64,000 nt of DNA from Streptococcus hillyeri. GTDB lineage: Bacteria > Bacillota > Bacilli > Lactobacillales > Streptococcaceae. Under the pieces are notes generated by a model. That model did not search any database. It had not been told where the DNA came from and worked only from the letters and a program-made list of their open reading frames with translations. This document shows positions 1 to 12,900 of the stretch, piece by piece (the first letter of the stretch is position 1; each line of letters opens with the position of its first letter). Made by a program: the position numbers and the translations under genes. Location of the stretch: contig NZ_RCVM01000001.1 of the NCBI RefSeq assembly GCF_003686955.1, positions 62,001-126,000 on the forward strand. The letters run 5' to 3'.

Positions 1-36
1 GAATAAAACGATTTTTAGATAGAAAGTGGTGTAAGC

Positions 37-1545
37 TTGGCTATAAATGCGCAAGAAATCAGTGCCCTTATTAAGGCACAAATTGATAACTTTCAGCCAA
101 ATTTTGAAATTACCGAAACTGGTATTGTGACCTATGTTGGTGACGGGATTGCTCGTGCTAGTGGTCTCAATGCTGCGATGAGTGGAGAACTTTTAGAGTT
201 TTCTAATGGTTCTTACGGTATGGCACAAAATTTAGAAACTTCTGATGTCGGAATTATCATCCTTGGAGATTTTTCTGATATTCGTGAAGGTGATATTGTT
301 AAACGTACTGGAAAAATTATGGAAGTCCCAGTCGGAGAAGCTTTAATCGGACGCGTGGTTAATCCCTTGGGGCAACCAGTAGATGGCCTTGGAGAAATTG
401 CAACGACTGGTTTTAGACCTGTCGAGACACCTGCTCCAGGTGTTATGCAACGTAAGTCTGTTTCTGAGCCGATGCAAACAGGCCTTAAAGCGATTGATGC
501 CTTAGTGCCAATTGGTCGTGGTCAACGTGAGTTGATTATCGGTGACCGTCAGACTGGTAAAACCTCAATCGCTATTGATGCGATCCTTAATCAAAAGGGA
601 AATGATGTTATCTGTATCTACGTTGCGATTGGTCAAAAAGAATCAACTGTTCGTACGCAGGTGGAAACCTTGCGCAAGTACGGGGCGCTTGATTATACAA
701 TCGTTGTGACGGCGTCTGCTTCTCAACCATCACCATTACTTTATATCGCTCCGTATGCTGGTGTGGCAATGGCTGAAGAATTTATGTATAACGGTAAGCA
801 CGTTTTGATTGTTTATGATGATTTGTCAAAACAGGCTGTCGCTTATCGTGAACTTTCTCTTCTTCTTCGCCGTCCTCCAGGTCGTGAAGCTTATCCAGGA
901 GATGTGTTCTACCTTCATTCACGTCTTCTTGAGCGTTCTGCTAAGGTTTCAGATGAGTTGGGCGGTGGTTCAATCACAGCTCTGCCATTTATCGAAACAC
1001 AAGCAGGAGATATCTCAGCCTATATTGCGACCAATGTGATTTCGATTACTGATGGACAAATCTTCTTACAGGAGAATTTGTTTAACTCAGGTATTCGTCC
1101 AGCGATTGATGCGGGTTCATCAGTATCTCGTGTTGGTGGTTCAGCGCAGATTAAGGCAATGAAAAAGGTTGCTGGTACACTGCGTTTAGACTTGGCTTCT
1201 TATCGTGAGCTTGAAGCCTTTACGCAATTCGGTTCAGATCTTGATGCAGCAACTCAGGCAAAACTGAATCGTGGTCGCCGTACGGTAGAAGTGTTGAAAC
1301 AACCAATCCACAAGCCGTTGCCAGTTGAAAAGCAGGTTGTCATTTTATATGCCTTGACGCACGGTTTCCTTGATGACATCCCAGTCAATGATATTTTAAA
1401 ATTTGAAGAAGAATTATATCACTATTTTGATATGCACTATAGCTATATCTTTGATACGATTCGTACGACAAAAGATTTGCCTGAAGATGGTGTGCTTGAT
1501 ACGGCTATTCAAGATTTCAAAGATCAGTCGTTTTTTAACGCTTAA
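37..1545 (+). CDS. atpA: F1Fo ATP synthase subunit alpha
   Basis: Alpha subunit of the F1 catalytic head (502 aa), which forms the alpha3-beta3 hexamer on the inner membrane face; in streptococci the enzyme mainly pumps protons out for acid tolerance. The regulatory-type P-loop GDRQTGKTS is visible near residue 170, followed by the alpha-type motif [10 protein letters not shown]. Translation starts at TTG with a purine-rich AAAGTGGTG just upstream, as in other streptococcal atpA genes. It opens the visible part of the operon and is followed 13 bp later by atpG. The 36 bases before it probably include the end of atpH, but they are too short to call. Confidence 0.97.
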   Translation: MAINAQEISALIKAQIDNFQPNFEITETGIVTYVGDGIARASGLNAAMSGELLEFSNGSYGMAQNLETSDVGIIILGDFSDIREGDIVKRTGKIMEVPVGEALIGRVVNPLGQPVDGLGEIATTGFRPVETPAPGVMQRKSVSEPMQTGLKAIDALVPIGRGQRELIIGDRQTGKTSIAIDAILNQKGNDVICIYVAIGQKESTVRTQVETLRKYGALDYTIVVTASASQPSPLLYIAPYAGVAMAEEFMYNGKHVLIVYDDLSKQAVAYRELSLLLRRPPGREAYPGDVFYLHSRLLERSAKVSDELGGGSITALPFIETQAGDISAYIATNVISITDGQIFLQENLFNSGIRPAIDAGSSVSRVGGSAQIKAMKKVAGTLRLDLASYRELEAFTQFGSDLDAATQAKLNRGRRTVEVLKQPIHKPLPVEKQVVILYALTHGFLDDIPVNDILKFEEELYHYFDMHYSYIFDTIRTTKDLPEDGVLDTAIQDFKDQSFFNA

Positions 1546-1558
1546 GGAGGACTGACAG

Positions 1559-2440
1559 ATGGCAGGATCTCTTAGTGAAATTAAGGCAAAAATTCTTTCA
1601 ACAGAAAAAACAAGTAAGATAACTAGTGCTATGCGGATGGTGTCATCAGCTAAGTTGGTAAAGGCAGAGCAAGCTGCTAAAGATTATCAAGTTTATGCTG
1701 CGAAAATTCGTCAAATCACCACTGATTTTCTAAAGACAGAATTGACCTCAGGCTCAGACAATCCAATGCTTGCTTCACGTCCTATTAAAAAGACGGGATA
1801 TATTGTGATAACTTCTGATAAGGGACTTGTTGGTGGCTACAATGCTAAGCTGCTCAAGGCTGTTTTAGAATTGATTGCAGACTATCACGAGCCTAATGCT
1901 GATGACTATTCCATCATTTCAATTGGGTCCATCGGTTCTGACTTTTTCAAAACAAGAGGACTACCTGTTTGTTTTGAAATGCGTGGTCTTGAAGACCAAC
2001 CGTCATTTGATCAGGTGAGTCGTATCATTTCTCAATCCGTTGAAATGTATAAAGAGGAATTTTTCGATGAGCTCTATGTTTGTTACAATCACCATGTCAA
2101 CAGTTTGACTAGTCAGGTTCGTGTACAGAAAATGTTGCCTCTTTCAGACCTTGTCGCTGAAGAAGCGACAGATGAAGGTGTGACAGGTTTTGATTTGGAG
2201 CCTAGCCGTGAAGCGATTTTAGAGCAATTATTGCCTCAATATACAGAGAGTTTGATTTATGGTGCGATTGTTGATGCGAAAACAGCAGAGCATGCTGCGG
2301 GGATGACTGCTATGCAAACGGCAACAGACAACGCTGAGAAAGTGATTAGTGACTTGACGATTCAATATAATAGAGCTCGCCAAACAGCTATTACACAAGA
2401 AATTACGGAGATTGTTGCGGGTGCGAATGCCCTGGAATGA
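1559..2440 (+). CDS. atpG: F1Fo ATP synthase subunit gamma
   Basis: Central rotor stalk of F1 (293 aa). The N-terminal helix carries [14 protein letters not shown], the classical gamma signature, and the C-terminus carries the paired helix with [20 protein letters not shown]. Normal family length. A strong SD (AAGGAGG) lies 7-8 nt before the ATG. It is followed by an unusually long 215-bp gap before atpD, whereas the other ATP synthase genes here are separated by about 12 bp. Confidence 0.97.
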   Translation: MAGSLSEIKAKILSTEKTSKITSAMRMVSSAKLVKAEQAAKDYQVYAAKIRQITTDFLKTELTSGSDNPMLASRPIKKTGYIVITSDKGLVGGYNAKLLKAVLELIADYHEPNADDYSIISIGSIGSDFFKTRGLPVCFEMRGLEDQPSFDQVSRIISQSVEMYKEEFFDELYVCYNHHVNSLTSQVRVQKMLPLSDLVAEEATDEGVTGFDLEPSREAILEQLLPQYTESLIYGAIVDAKTAEHAAGMTAMQTATDNAEKVISDLTIQYNRARQTAITQEITEIVAGANALE

Positions 2441-2507
2441 TTTTCTAATCGTGTGAAAGATAATAAAAACAGTTGTCCCAGTGGCAAAGTTTTTACAAAA
2501 TTAACAG

Positions 2508-4062
<1,555 letters not shown>

Positions 4063-4074
4063 GGAGAACTGTAG

Positions 4075-4494
4075 ATGACGTGTATGACAGTTCAGGTCGT
4101 TACACCTGATGGTATCAAATACGACCACCATGCCAACTATATTTCTGTGAGAACTACAGATGGGGAGATGGGGATTTTACCTGGTCACCTTAATATTATC
4201 GCTTCTTTGGATGTTCACGAGATGAAAATTCGTCGGATTGACGATGATAATCACGTGGACTGGGTTGCCATAAATGGCGGTATCATAGAGGTCAAAAATG
4301 ATTTTGTGACGATTGTCGCCAACTCTGCCGAACGTGAGCGAGACATTGACGTCAGTCGTGCTGAGCGGGCAAAAATCCGTGCCGAACGTGAATTGGAAGA
4401 GGCACAGTCTACCAAAGACATCGACCAAGTGCGTCGTGCCAAGGTCGCACTACAGCGTGCCCTTAACCGAATCAATGTCGGAACCCACCAATAA
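4075..4494 (+). CDS. atpC: F1Fo ATP synthase subunit epsilon
   Basis: Epsilon subunit (139 aa), which links the gamma stalk to the c-ring and inhibits ATP hydrolysis. It has the N-terminal beta-sandwich ([34 protein letters not shown]) and the C-terminal helical hairpin rich in Glu, Arg and Ala. A good SD (AAGGAGA) lies 12 bp after atpD. Last gene of the operon, followed directly by a strong terminator. Confidence 0.96.
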   Translation: MTCMTVQVVTPDGIKYDHHANYISVRTTDGEMGILPGHLNIIASLDVHEMKIRRIDDDNHVDWVAINGGIIEVKNDFVTIVANSAERERDIDVSRAERAKIRAERELEEAQSTKDIDQVRRAKVALQRALNRINVGTHQ

Positions 4495-4501
4495 AGTAAT
4501 G

Positions 4502-4537
4502 AAAAAAGCCATCAGATATCTTGCTGATGGCTTTTTT
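4502..4537 (+). terminator. Rho-independent terminator of the atp operon
   Basis: A 14-bp stem, AAAAAAGCCATCAG with CTGATGGCTTTTTT, and an 8-nt loop lie 7 bp after the atpC stop. This is a textbook intrinsic terminator. Confidence 0.93.
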
Positions 4538-4599
4538 CGTACGTTAATTTTTAAGGAAGTTTATAAGTGATACTTAACAAAAATCAAAAATTACTTTTG

Positions 4600-4870
4600 T
4601 GCTTTTTTCTAAAAAGTGCGGACGCTCCAAAGGTCTGGGAGACCTTTAGAGGTGGGAAATAGAGTTGACAAAGTCAACATCAAAACCTCCTACGGAGTTT
4701 CGTTGCTACTTTTTGAACCTCTCTATCGCAGTAGATGATTGGCTGTACTTGTCGACTACTCGACAGCGCCCAACCTAATCAACCTTGCAGGGGAAATACC
4801 ACTATAGCGAAAGAAACATTTTTTCTCGCTACGCTCGTCACTATCTCAATAATTGTAGAGGTTCTAAAAT
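4600..4870. repeat. Composite intergenic repeat (hairpin family 2, copy E)
   Basis: About 270 non-coding bases between the convergent ends of atpC and the metallopeptidase gene. It contains a perfect hairpin, AAAGGTCT-GGG-AGACCTTT (4629-4647), followed by GAGGTGGGAAATAG and a stretch alignable to 57785-57895. Its right part carries, in reverse orientation, CTCGCTACGCTCGT. The complement of that resembles GAGCGATAGCGAG at 57555 and GAGCGAGCTAGCGAG at 40151. I see no convincing ORF. It looks like a decayed mobile repeat. Confidence 0.5.
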
Positions 4871-4903
4871 TCTAATTTTGATTTTGAATGAGTATGATAA
4901 AGG

Positions 4904-5818
4904 TTACAAACTGTTTTCATTGACTGAGAAGGTGTCTCCGTGTTGGATATCGCCGTAGTGATAACCTCGGTCAAACCAGCGTTTACGTTGCTCAGAGGTT
5001 CCGTGGGTAAAACTATCAGGTACTACGCGTCCGCTATGCTTTTTTTGTAAGTGGTCGTCACCAACAGCATGCGCAGCAGTCATGGCTTCATCAATATCTC
5101 CGATATCTAATAGCCCTTGACCGTCAACATAGTGAGCCCAGGCTCCAGCATAGTAATCGGCTTGAAGCTCTAAGCGGACGTTGAGCTTATTAGCTTCGGT
5201 TTCGGACAAGCCACGACGGGCTTTAGCATATTGGCTCATTGTTCCTAATTGATTTTGAACGTGGTGTCCGACTTCGTGGGCAATCACATAGGCCATGGCA
5301 AAATCTCCGGGTGCACCGTATTTGGTTTTTAATTCTTCGTAAAAACTTAGGTCAAGGTAAACCTTGTTGTCAGCAGAACAATAAAATGGTCCAGATGGAG
5401 CAGAACCCGCGCCACAACCTGTTTGAATATAATCTGTGTATAGAGCTAATTTTGGAGATTCATAGGTAAGTCCATTACGTTCAAATTCTTGTTTCCAATA
5501 ATCTTCGGTAGATGCAAGAACTTTTGAAATAAATTCGCCATCTTCATCAGAAACTTCGGCAGAACCAGTTTTTGAGACTTGAGTTGACTGATAGTTGCTC
5601 GATGTTCCGCCGCCTAAGATATTTCCAAGACCTGATCCGCCACCGAGAAAGAGGAGGAGAAGGATAAGGACAATTTTGGTTTTCCATCCTGTGCGTGAGA
5701 AAAGGAGTTGGAGAAGTAGACCGCTACCAGCACCTCCCATATTTAAGCCCCCGCCAGAGGATGGTTGACCACGATAGTCTTCGATATTTTTACTTTTTCT
5801 TAAATCATCAATTTTCAT
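4904..5818 (-). CDS. Membrane-anchored neutral zinc metallopeptidase (YpfJ/KPN_02809 family)
   Basis: 304 aa. The Gly-rich N-terminus (RGQPSSGGGLNMGG) and one membrane segment (KIVLILLLLFLGGGSGLG, about residues 47-65) resemble the YpfJ family layout. The extracytoplasmic domain carries the HExxH zinc motif in AYVIAHEVGHHVQNQLG and a downstream glutamate-containing ELQADYYAGAW segment, as expected for a third ligand. The substrate is unknown in this family. Monocistronic and convergent with the atp operon. Family confidence is high, role unknown. Confidence 0.85.
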   Translation of the reverse strand: MKIDDLRKSKNIEDYRGQPSSGGGLNMGGAGSGLLLQLLFSRTGWKTKIVLILLLLFLGGGSGLGNILGGGTSSNYQSTQVSKTGSAEVSDEDGEFISKVLASTEDYWKQEFERNGLTYESPKLALYTDYIQTGCGAGSAPSGPFYCSADNKVYLDLSFYEELKTKYGAPGDFAMAYVIAHEVGHHVQNQLGTMSQYAKARRGLSETEANKLNVRLELQADYYAGAWAHYVDGQGLLDIGDIDEAMTAAHAVGDDHLQKKHSGRVVPDSFTHGTSEQRKRWFDRGYHYGDIQHGDTFSVNENSL

Positions 5819-6019
5819 AGTGTCGTGTGTGAGCCTATAAGGGGTAATGGCAACTTGTTTTCGATTGTTTGATAGCTACTGCCTTTCTTATAGGGCATGT
5901 TTTGTTTACGGGAAACGAAAACATTCCTTTCTTCATATTAATCCTCTTTATTATACTTGAATTTTAGGATTTCGCCTAGTAAAGTGCAACGTTTGACAAC
6001 AGAAAAGCCAGTTAGTTTT

Positions 6020-6028
6020 TGTTATAAT
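6020..6028 (+). promoter_or_regulatory. Extended -10 promoter for rexB
   Basis: TGTTATAAT is an extended -10 element (TGnTATAAT) 24 nt before the rexB start. The only good -35-like box, TTGACA (5993-5998), is too far away (24 bp), so the extended -10 probably does the work. Confidence 0.6.
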
Positions 6029-6051
6029 AGAAAGATAGAATGGGGGATCAG

Positions 6052-9000
6052 ATGAAACTCTTATATACAGATATTAAACAGGATTTGACGGTTGTTTTAG
6101 CTAAAGAAGCAGAGCAATACGCCAAGCGTGGTAAGCGTGTGTTTTATATTGCGCCAAACTCACTGTCTTTTGAGAAGGAGAAAAAGGTTTTAGTCAATTT
6201 ACCACAAGGGGCTTCTTTTCGGATTACGGTGACGCGTTTTGGGCAGATGGCCCGTTATTTTTTACTGAATCATGCTGGAGCCAAAGAGAGCATTGATGAG
6301 AATGGCTTGGCAATGATTTTTTACCGTGCCTTGTCTGGACTTTCAGAGTCAGAGTTACGGGTTTATGGCAAATTAAAGCAGGACACGTCTTTTATTGAAC
6401 AGTTAGTTGACCTTTACCAAGAATTGAAATCAGCCAACATGTCCTTACTTGATTTGGAAGGTCTGGATAATGAAGCGAAGCGGTCGGATTTACTAACGAT
6501 TTTTGCGGCTGTTGAGGACCTTTTGCGTCAGCATGACTTTGATAATCAAAGCAAGCTCAGCCATTTTGCCCAAGAAATCAGAAGTGGTGGTCTTGATAAA
6601 GCTTTGGCGGAGACGGTTGTGGTGATTGACGGTTTCTCACGTTTTTCAGCTGAAGAAGAGATGGTGGTAAACCTTTTGCATGAAAAGGGTGTGGAGGTTA
6701 TCATTGGGGCTTACATGAGCAAGGAAGCCTATTCATCTAATCTCACCGTTGGAAATAGCTACCAAGCTTCTATTGATTTTATCCGTTCCTTAGCAAAAGC
6801 TTACACGACAAAGCCAATCTATCTCCCTAGTGAAGATTTGGAAGAGACTCCTTTTTCTCGTCTGAGTCGTCTGGTGGAGCACCAGCATGATTTTACCGAG
6901 ACGGACGAGGTCTTTTTGGAAGAGGACAAGGCGGCTATTACCATCTGGGAAGTCGTTAATCAGCGTGAAGAAATCACTCAGGTGGCTAAACGGATTCGCT
7001 ACCTTTTGGCGCAAGGGGGTCGCTATAAGGACATTTGGGTTTTACTTGGCGATGTGGAATCCTATCAGTTACAAGTTGGTAAGATTTTTGAAAAGTTTGA
7101 TATTCCTTTTTACATTGGTAAGGCTGAGAGCATGTCTACCCACCCTCTTGTCAATGTGATGGATGCCCTGTGTCGTCTGAAACGTTATCATTATCGCTCA
7201 GAAGATTTGCTTAATCTTTTAAAATCAGGTCTTATTGGAAATTTTTCACAAAAAAGGATTGACCGTTTTGAACAGTACGTGCGCTATGCAGATGTTAAAG
7301 GCTATAGCCGATTTAACCGAGAGTTTACCGCTAATATTGTGCTGCGAACGCAATTAAATGAAGATGGCACTCAAACAGAGGTTTACCGCTACGATTTGAC
7401 TGCTATCAATCAGATGCGCCGGCAAATTATGGCCTCCTTGACGAGTCTCTTGTCAGCTAAGAAGCAAAAAGGGAAGAATCTTTTGACTAAGCTCAGCACC
7501 TTTTTTGAAGACAGTCATTTGATGGCAAATTTATCTGCAATGACAGAAGAGGCAGGTGTTAAAGAACGGGATCAACATGAGCAGGTCTGGGCAACATTTT
7601 CGAGACTACTGGAGCAATTTTATCAGATTTTCGGTGACGAAACCTTGTCGGTTGAGGAATGTCTTTCTTTAATCACTACAGGAATGTTATCTGCCCAGTA
7701 CCGAACAGTTCCAGCGACTGTGGATGTGGTGATGGTAAAATCCTATGATTTGATTGAACCGCACTCAGCTCCTTATGTGTTTGCCTTAGGACTGTCTCAG
7801 GCTAATTTTCCTAAAATTGCGGTTAATAAATCCCTGTTATCGGATGAGGAGCGCAGCCATTTGAATGAGGTGACGGGAGACGCCGCTAAATTTGACATTG
7901 CTTCACGTGAAAACCTCAAGAAAAATCATTTTACAGCCTTGTCGCTTTACAATTCAGCAACAAAAGAATTGGTTTTATCCAGTCCTCAGCTGTCAGGAGA
8001 CAGCACTAATGAGTTGTCGTCTTACTTAAAGGAGTTGAAAGAACTTGGTGTTCCAAGTGAGGAGCGTGGTCTGCATTTCGAAGCAAAAGGTGAGGAAATT
8101 GGGCATTACAAGGATGTGCTTGCGACTGCATTAGCGATTAATCGTGGCGAGTTAGACCGTGAATTAACCAAGGAAGAGCAAACCTTTTGGTCAGTTGCCG
8201 TTCGTTATTTACGTCAAAAACTGACCGAAAAGGCAGTATTGGTTCCTAGTATTTTAGATGAGGTCAAGACCAAACGGGTATCACCTGAGGTGATGGAAGT
8301 CCGTTTTCCTTTAGAAGACCCGATTCGATTATCCATTTCAGGATTGTCTACCTACTACAACAACCAGTATCTTTACTTTATCCGCTATATTTTGGGGCTA
8401 GAGGAAAAACTGTCCATTCATCCGGATGCTAGTATTCACGGTCAGTATTTGCATAGGGTCTTGGAGCGCCTACTCAGCGAAGCGTCAGCTTCTGAGGATT
8501 TTGATGGGGCTTTGGAAAAAGCTATCGCAGATACCAATCGTGAGACCAGCTTTGCCTTTGTCTATAGTCCAGAGGACCAAGAAAGTCAACTAGCTAGAAG
8601 CATCTTAGAAGATGTCGCTAGAAGTACAGCCAGCCTTTTCAAGAATGAGCGTCAGCTGGAAATCTTGTCTCAAGAAGACCGCTTTAGTTTTGACATTGGA
8701 CATGAGATTACCGTCAATGGGATTATTGACCGAGTGGATAGACTTTCTGACGGTAGTCTTGGGGTTGTGGATTATAAGTCTAGCGAGACCAAGTTTGACC
8801 TTGAACGGTTTTATAATGGGCTGAATAGTCAGCTGGTGACTTATTTACAGGCTTTGAAAGAGCGTTACGGTATTGACACGGAACAACTTTTTGGTGCCAT
8901 GTACTTGCACATGAAGACGCCTTCTGCCAAGTTATCAGATATGAAATCAGCGGATGATATTCTCTCTCAAAATATGACTAGTCTCATTTATCAAGGTTTG

Positions 9001-9342
9001 TTTGCAGAGGGAGAAAAAGAGCATTTGGTAGGCGGACCTTATAAAACAACAAATCAGCTCTATGACAAGGCAGAGCTTGATACCTTATTAACCTATAATC
9101 AAAAATTGTTCCAAGAAGCGGTGAAAGGGATTCGTTCGGGTAGCTTTGCTATTAATCCTTATACGACAGATTTGAAATCAGTACAGGGAGAACAGTTGAA
9201 AAACATAACGCATTTTGAAGCAGATCGCCATATGTTAACTCATGCGAGACGATTAGAAAAATTACCTCGCAAAGGAAGAACGATTGACAAGGCTCAAGCT
9301 TTATCACTAATGACAATGGAGGAGGACACAGATGAACTTTAA
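6052..9342 (+). CDS. rexB: ATP-dependent nuclease RexB (AddB-type subunit)
   Basis: 1096 aa. RexB pairs with RexA to process double-strand breaks, the Gram-positive counterpart of RecBCD. It lacks a usable Walker A motif at its N-terminus (YIAPNSLSFEKEK), as expected for the streptococcal subunit, and ends in a PD-(D/E)XK nuclease domain with GIIDRVDRLSDG and GVVDYKSSET near residues 890-910. It has very few cysteines, so the AddB iron-sulphur cluster is absent. An in-frame ATG exists at 6040, but GGGGGATC suits the ATG at 6052. The 3' end overlaps the next gene by 11 bp. Confidence 0.93.
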   Translation: MKLLYTDIKQDLTVVLAKEAEQYAKRGKRVFYIAPNSLSFEKEKKVLVNLPQGASFRITVTRFGQMARYFLLNHAGAKESIDENGLAMIFYRALSGLSESELRVYGKLKQDTSFIEQLVDLYQELKSANMSLLDLEGLDNEAKRSDLLTIFAAVEDLLRQHDFDNQSKLSHFAQEIRSGGLDKALAETVVVIDGFSRFSAEEEMVVNLLHEKGVEVIIGAYMSKEAYSSNLTVGNSYQASIDFIRSLAKAYTTKPIYLPSEDLEETPFSRLSRLVEHQHDFTETDEVFLEEDKAAITIWEVVNQREEITQVAKRIRYLLAQGGRYKDIWVLLGDVESYQLQVGKIFEKFDIPFYIGKAESMSTHPLVNVMDALCRLKRYHYRSEDLLNLLKSGLIGNFSQKRIDRFEQYVRYADVKGYSRFNREFTANIVLRTQLNEDGTQTEVYRYDLTAINQMRRQIMASLTSLLSAKKQKGKNLLTKLSTFFEDSHLMANLSAMTEEAGVKERDQHEQVWATFSRLLEQFYQIFGDETLSVEECLSLITTGMLSAQYRTVPATVDVVMVKSYDLIEPHSAPYVFALGLSQANFPKIAVNKSLLSDEERSHLNEVTGDAAKFDIASRENLKKNHFTALSLYNSATKELVLSSPQLSGDSTNELSSYLKELKELGVPSEERGLHFEAKGEEIGHYKDVLATALAINRGELDRELTKEEQTFWSVAVRYLRQKLTEKAVLVPSILDEVKTKRVSPEVMEVRFPLEDPIRLSISGLSTYYNNQYLYFIRYILGLEEKLSIHPDASIHGQYLHRVLERLLSEASASEDFDGALEKAIADTNRETSFAFVYSPEDQESQLARSILEDVARSTASLFKNERQLEILSQEDRFSFDIGHEITVNGIIDRVDRLSDGSLGVVDYKSSETKFDLERFYNGLNSQLVTYLQALKERYGIDTEQLFGAMYLHMKTPSAKLSDMKSADDILSQNMTSLIYQGLFAEGEKEHLVGGPYKTTNQLYDKAELDTLLTYNQKLFQEAVKGIRSGSFAINPYTTDLKSVQGEQLKNITHFEADRHMLTHARRLEKLPRKGRTIDKAQALSLMTMEEDTDEL

Positions 9343-9952
9343 AGAATGGATTTGGACAAGAGAGCCCAAAACGTATCGTATTTCAGACAATGACATTACT
9401 GTAACTACCCAGCCTCATACCGATTTGTGGCAACGGACTTATTATCATTTTCGTAATGATAACGCTCCAGTTTTTCAGATGGAGACGGATGAGCAGTTTT
9501 TTAGCTTTGTCGTTAAGACAGATTTTTCAGGTGCTCACCATCGCTTTGACCAGTGTGGTGTTGTTATGTATTTGGACAGTGATAACTGGTTAAAGGCTTC
9601 TGTTGAGTATGAAAATGATGAGTTTCAGCATCTCGGTAGTGTTGTGACCAATGGAGGCTATTCAGACTGGGCAACCACAGAAATTGATACCTCTCAACGA
9701 GTGATGTGGTACCGTTTTAGCCGTCGTGGTGATGATTTTTGCATTGAAAATTCATTGGATGGTGTGACCTTTCATCAGATGAGAATCTGTCACATGGCAA
9801 AGGCACAGGGAACGATTCAATTTGGGATTTATGCCTGCTCACCAGAGGAATCATCCTTTGAGGCGGTTTTCTCTGACTTTGCCTTGTTAGATTGTCAATG
9901 GCAGGCACATGATGGGCAAGCACCTGATGCGGGAGAGGATGATGAGAATTAA
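9332..9952 (+). CDS. DUF1349-type beta-sandwich protein between rexB and rexA
   Basis: 206 aa. Cytoplasmic-looking, with no signal peptide. The pattern WTREPKTYRISDNDITVTT, then TDLWQRTYYHF and DQCGVVMYLDSDNWLKASVE, fits the DUF1349/REE1-like concanavalin-fold family; the acidic tail (APDAGEDDEN) is probably disordered. It overlaps rexB by 11 bp and rexA starts inside it, so the three are probably translated as a coupled unit. Family function is not established. It may be a hitch-hiking gene or may affect RexAB; nothing in the sequence decides this. Confidence 0.75.
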   Translation: MNFKEWIWTREPKTYRISDNDITVTTQPHTDLWQRTYYHFRNDNAPVFQMETDEQFFSFVVKTDFSGAHHRFDQCGVVMYLDSDNWLKASVEYENDEFQHLGSVVTNGGYSDWATTEIDTSQRVMWYRFSRRGDDFCIENSLDGVTFHQMRICHMAKAQGTIQFGIYACSPEESSFEAVFSDFALLDCQWQAHDGQAPDAGEDDEN

Positions 9953-12900
9953 ACCCTTTTTAACATCTGAGGAAATTGCTGCGCGTGTAGCAGAGGAGAT
10001 AAGTTCAGATAATCCACGTAAATTAACACCAGAACAAATTGAGGCCATTTATAGCAATGGGACTAATATTTTGGTTTCTGCCTCAGCGGGTTCAGGAAAG
10101 ACCTTTGTCATGGTGCGACGCATTTTGGATATGATTAACCGTGGTGTGTCTGTTGATAGGCTCTTTATCTCGACCTTTACTGTTAAGGCAGCAGGCGAGC
10201 TCAAGGAGCGCTTGCAGACAGGCTTGATGGAGCTTTTACAAGAAACGACTGACGAAGAGACCAAGGTGTATTTGTCAGAGCAGTTAGCCCTTTTACCGAC
10301 TGCTGACATTGGGACAATGGATGCCTTCACGCAAAAATTAGTCAGCCAGTATGGCTATCTCCTAGGGCTATCTCCTGTCTTTCGCATTATGGCTGACGCG
10401 TCTGAGCAGGCTCTGCTTCGTAACGATGTCTATGCAGACCTTTTCTCAGATTACATGACTGGCAAAGATGCTAATACCTTTAAGCAGTTGGTGAAAAATT
10501 TTTCTGGGACCAGCAAGAGTAGTAACAAATTTCGTGATTTGGTCTATCAGATTTATTATTTTAGTCAGGCGACAGCAAGTCCTAAACATTGGTTAGCTGA
10601 TCAGTTTTTAGCCTCTAATCGTGTGCCAATAGCAGAGCAGGTTGAAACTTATTTGGCTGATTATATATCACCAACGGTTTTAGATAAGGTTATCTCTGAA
10701 GCGCTAGCTTTTTTCCAAAACCACTACGAAACGGTGACCAAGGAATTTCAAAAATCCTATAAGTACCTAACGGCTGTGGAGGAATTACTGGACCTGTTAA
10801 ATGGGCTTGATATTTTGGGTCCACAGGAGTATTTATCAGACCAGCTAGAGAAAATCACTGCCCTATCCAGCCAGTTAACCATGCGGGTGGGGAATGTCAA
10901 GGATGAGGAACTCAAGCTCTTTGCCAAAGAATACAATCAAAATCGTCCAGCGTATCTTGCTCCGTTTTTAAATGCTAAGCAGGCCTTGATGGAAGCGACA
11001 TTTCTAACCAAATACCAGCCAGAAACGATGCCGTTATTGGAACTCTTAAGAAACTTTGTGGTTGATTTTTCTGATCAATATTTGCAGGCAAAAATTCAGG
11101 AAAATGCCTTTGAATTTCATGATATTGCCCATTTTGCGATTGAGATTTTAGAAGAGTTTCCAGAGGTGGCTAGGTCTTATCAAGACCATTTCCACGAGGT
11201 CATGGTGGATGAGTATCAGGATAACAGTCACATCCAGGAACGTATGCTGGAACTTCTATCTAATGGTCACAATCGCTTTATGGTGGGAGACATTAAGCAG
11301 TCCATTTACCGTTTTCGTCAGGCAGACCCTCAGATTTTCAATCAAAAATTTAAGTTATTTCAGGAAAATGCAGACGCAGGAAAATTGATTTTGCTCAAGG
11401 AAAATTTCCGTTCCAGTTCAGAAGTTTTAGATGCCACAAATGATCTTTTTAGCCACATCATGGATGAAGAAGTGGGAGACATTCGTTACGATGACTTGCA
11501 TTTATTAGTCGCAGGTTCTGAACAGCAAAAAGAAAAGCATCCTAACAACAAGACGCAACTGCTCATTTATAACACCGATAGTTGTGAGACCTCTGAGGAA
11601 GAAAATTCCGATGAGTCAACGATTTCTCAGGATGAAGTCGCCATTGTTATCAAAGAAATTATCCGTCTTCACAATGAACAAAAGGTCCCTTTTAAGGATA
11701 TGACGCTTCTGGTAAGGTCCCGTACACGAAACGATTTGTTGTTGGCGACTTTTGAAGAACACGGTATTCCTCTGGTTGCTGACGGTGGTCAAAGTAACTA
11801 TCTCCAGTCGCTTGAAGTCATGATTATGTTGGATACCTTGCGGGCGATAAATAACCCTTTAGATGACTACGCTCTAGTATCACTTTTACGCTCGCCCATG
11901 TTCCAATTTGATGAGGACGACCTCGCTAGGATAGCCATTCAAGCTAAGCACGGTGACTTTTATGACAAACTAGAGCTTGCTCAGGAGAGACGCGGTGCCC
12001 ATGCAGACTTGGTGACAGATGACCTCAAGAAAAAGCTGGATATCTTTATGGAGACCTTCCTTTCTTGGCGGTCTTTGGCAAAAAGGCTGGCGCTTTATGA
12101 CCTGATTTGGACCATCTATAATGACCGTTTTTACTATGATTATGTTGGAGCCCTACCACGTGCAGAGCAGAGACAGGCAAACTTGTATGCCCTAGCCCTT
12201 CGTGCCCATGCCTATGAAAAATCAGGTTTCAAAGGTTTGTCTCGCTTTATTACCATGATTGACCGTATCTTGGAAAATGACCATGACTTGGCAAATGTAG
12301 AAGTTGCCCCACCTAAAAATGCTGTCCAGTTCATGACCATTCACAAATCGAAAGGGCTGGAATTCAAGTATGTCTTTATCTTGGGAGCAGATAAACCGTT
12401 TTTCAATGCCCAAACCAGTGACCAATATCAGGACATTATCCTCAGTCGTGAGAAGGGGATTGGCATCAAATATCAGGCAGATGTAAAATCTGAATTTCCA
12501 GATGCTGTATTACCAAAAGTCCAAGTCAAGCTAGAGACGATTCCTTTCCAAGCGAACAAGAAAGAGGCAAAAATTGCCGCCCTGTCTGAACTGATGAGGC
12601 TCCTCTATGTTGGTATGACACGTGCTGAGAAACGTCTTTATCTTGTCGGTAAAGGCAGTCAAGAAAAATTGACTAACAAATATGATGGCGAATCCCAAAA
12701 TGGCTTTATTCCAGCTTCACTCCGAGAAGAAATGTTGACCTTCCAAGATTGGTTTTTAGCGGTAGAAGCAGCCTTTGGAAAACAAGATTTGGCTTTTGAT
12801 GTGGTTTATAGTGATCAAGCAGAGCTTACTGGTGATAAGATTGGACGATTAGAGATGACCGAGGAAATTCATCCTGATGACCTGTCTCAAAATCGTCAGT

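Noticed and set aside
1-36. 3' end of atpH
   Set aside because: Probably present by operon order, but two stop codons in different frames are possible and too few residues remain to decide.
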